Shown here: positions 63,653 through 64,000 of the stretch, in pieces
How positions within the stretch are numbered: the first letter of the stretch is position 1
How the letters are laid out: each line of letters starts with the position of its first letter
Made by a program: the position numbers and the translations under genes
The notes under the pieces: generated by a model
What the model saw: the letters and a program-made list of their open reading frames with translations, nothing else
Database searches by the model: none
What the model was told of the DNA's origin: nothing
Origin: Tolypothrix sp. FACHB-123
Lineage (GTDB): Bacteria > Cyanobacteriota > Cyanobacteriia > Cyanobacteriales > Nostocaceae
Direction: 5' to 3'
Assembly: GCF_014697075.1 (NCBI RefSeq)
Contig: NZ_JACJRE010000042.1
Location: 1-64,000, forward strand
DNA: 64,000 bases

Positions 63653-64000
63653 ATGACTCGCATTATTGTCGTTACCTCCGGTAAAGGAGGAGTGGGTAAA
63701 ACCACAGTTTCCGCAAACCTGGGCATGGCTATAGCCAAAATTGGGCGTCAAGTAGCCTTAGTTGATGCAGATTTTGGTCTAAGAAATTTAGACTTGCTGC
63801 TAGGACTAGAAAACCGCATTGTCTACACGGCGGTAGAAGTTTTAGCCAGAGAATGCCGTTTAGAACAAGCTTTAGTTAAAGATAAGCGGCAAACTAACCT
63901 TGTGCTGTTACCAGCCGCCCAAAATCGCACCAAAGAATCAGTCACCCCCGATCAAATGAAGTTATTGGTAAACGCACTGGCGCAAAAGTACCAGTACGTA
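63653..64000 (+). CDS. minD: Septum site-determining ATPase MinD, 5' part only
   Basis: The first 116 residues of MinD; the rest is beyond the window. The deviant Walker A motif GKGGVGKTT at residues 10-18, the switch region VDADFGLRNLDLLLG and RIVYTAVEVL are present. MinD is a membrane-cycling ATPase that recruits MinC. It lies 44 bases after minC, in the usual minCD order, with minE expected further downstream. Confidence 0.96.
   Translation, partial: MTRIIVVTSGKGGVGKTTVSANLGMAIAKIGRQVALVDADFGLRNLDLLLGLENRIVYTAVEVLARECRLEQALVKDKRQTNLVLLPAAQNRTKESVTPDQMKLLVNALAQKYQYV

Noticed and set aside
1-64000. tRNA, rRNA or known riboswitch
   Set aside because: No cloverleaf, rRNA core or recognised riboswitch consensus was seen by eye; a covariance-model search would be decisive.

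Overview
The window is chromosomal DNA from a filamentous, probably heterocyst-forming cyanobacterium of the Nostoc/Anabaena/Tolypothrix kind. It carries psbD, ycf4, and minC with minD. The HIP1 octamer GCGATCGC is scattered throughout, and between genes there are heptameric short tandem repeats (TTGGGCA and AGTCAAC types), which are typical of that group. No tRNA, rRNA, CRISPR array, prophage or intact insertion sequence was recognised.

Layout. (1) 0-3.6 kb: photosynthesis and housekeeping genes (start of psbD, ycf4, a cyclophilin lipoprotein, a ketoacyl-ACP synthase). (2) 3.9-15.4 kb: a signalling block with a DUF928 exported protein, a CHASE2-class III nucleotide cyclase, and two tandem paralogous giant TPR-CHAT proteins with intact His/Cys protease dyads. 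(3) 15.6-32.3 kb: a set of very large exported-type proteins built from exchangeable modules. These are an RTX/DUF4114 protein, a 1633-residue cupin-CHRD-TTHB210-like-RTX protein and a multicopper oxidase-FG-GAP-DUF4114 protein. LtrA, a carboxymuconolactone-decarboxylase-like protein and an SLH porin lie among them. (4) 33.4-40.9 kb: a same-strand cluster of small-molecule-binding folds. It holds a VOC protein, several NTF2/SnoaL-like proteins, a ferredoxin-CDGSH protein, an exported TTHB210-like protein, an EthD protein followed by its broken duplicate, and a DJ-1/PfpI protein. (5) 41.4-48.6 kb: an icfG-type carbon-metabolism and partner-switching cluster (AGE epimerase, STAS, GlgX, STAS, GAF-PP2C phosphatase, anti-sigma-type kinase). 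(6) 48.7-55.9 kb: a divergent PadR locus with a perfect operator-like inverted repeat, a folate/biopterin-type transporter, a convergent apocarotenoid oxygenase/CYP120-like P450 pair, and glutamate dehydrogenase. (7) 56.3-64 kb: a kinase-formylglycine-enzyme-like fusion, a VapBC-like toxin-antitoxin pair, a repeat-rich decayed stretch, a DUF1537 kinase, a possible 25-residue ORF, minC and the start of minD.

The most promising undescribed system spans regions 3 and 4. A His-rich TTHB210-like domain occurs both in the giant RTX protein and in the exported 331-residue protein 14 kb away. A DUF4114-type C-terminal module is shared by the multicopper oxidase and the 629-residue RTX protein, and an RTX module is shared by the two RTX proteins. 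This suggests a cell-surface or extracellular oxidative system made of mix-and-match parts. It is coupled by position, and perhaps by function, to a cytoplasmic set of VOC, NTF2-like, EthD, CDGSH and DJ-1 proteins next to the icfG regulatory module. The substrate cannot be told from sequence alone.
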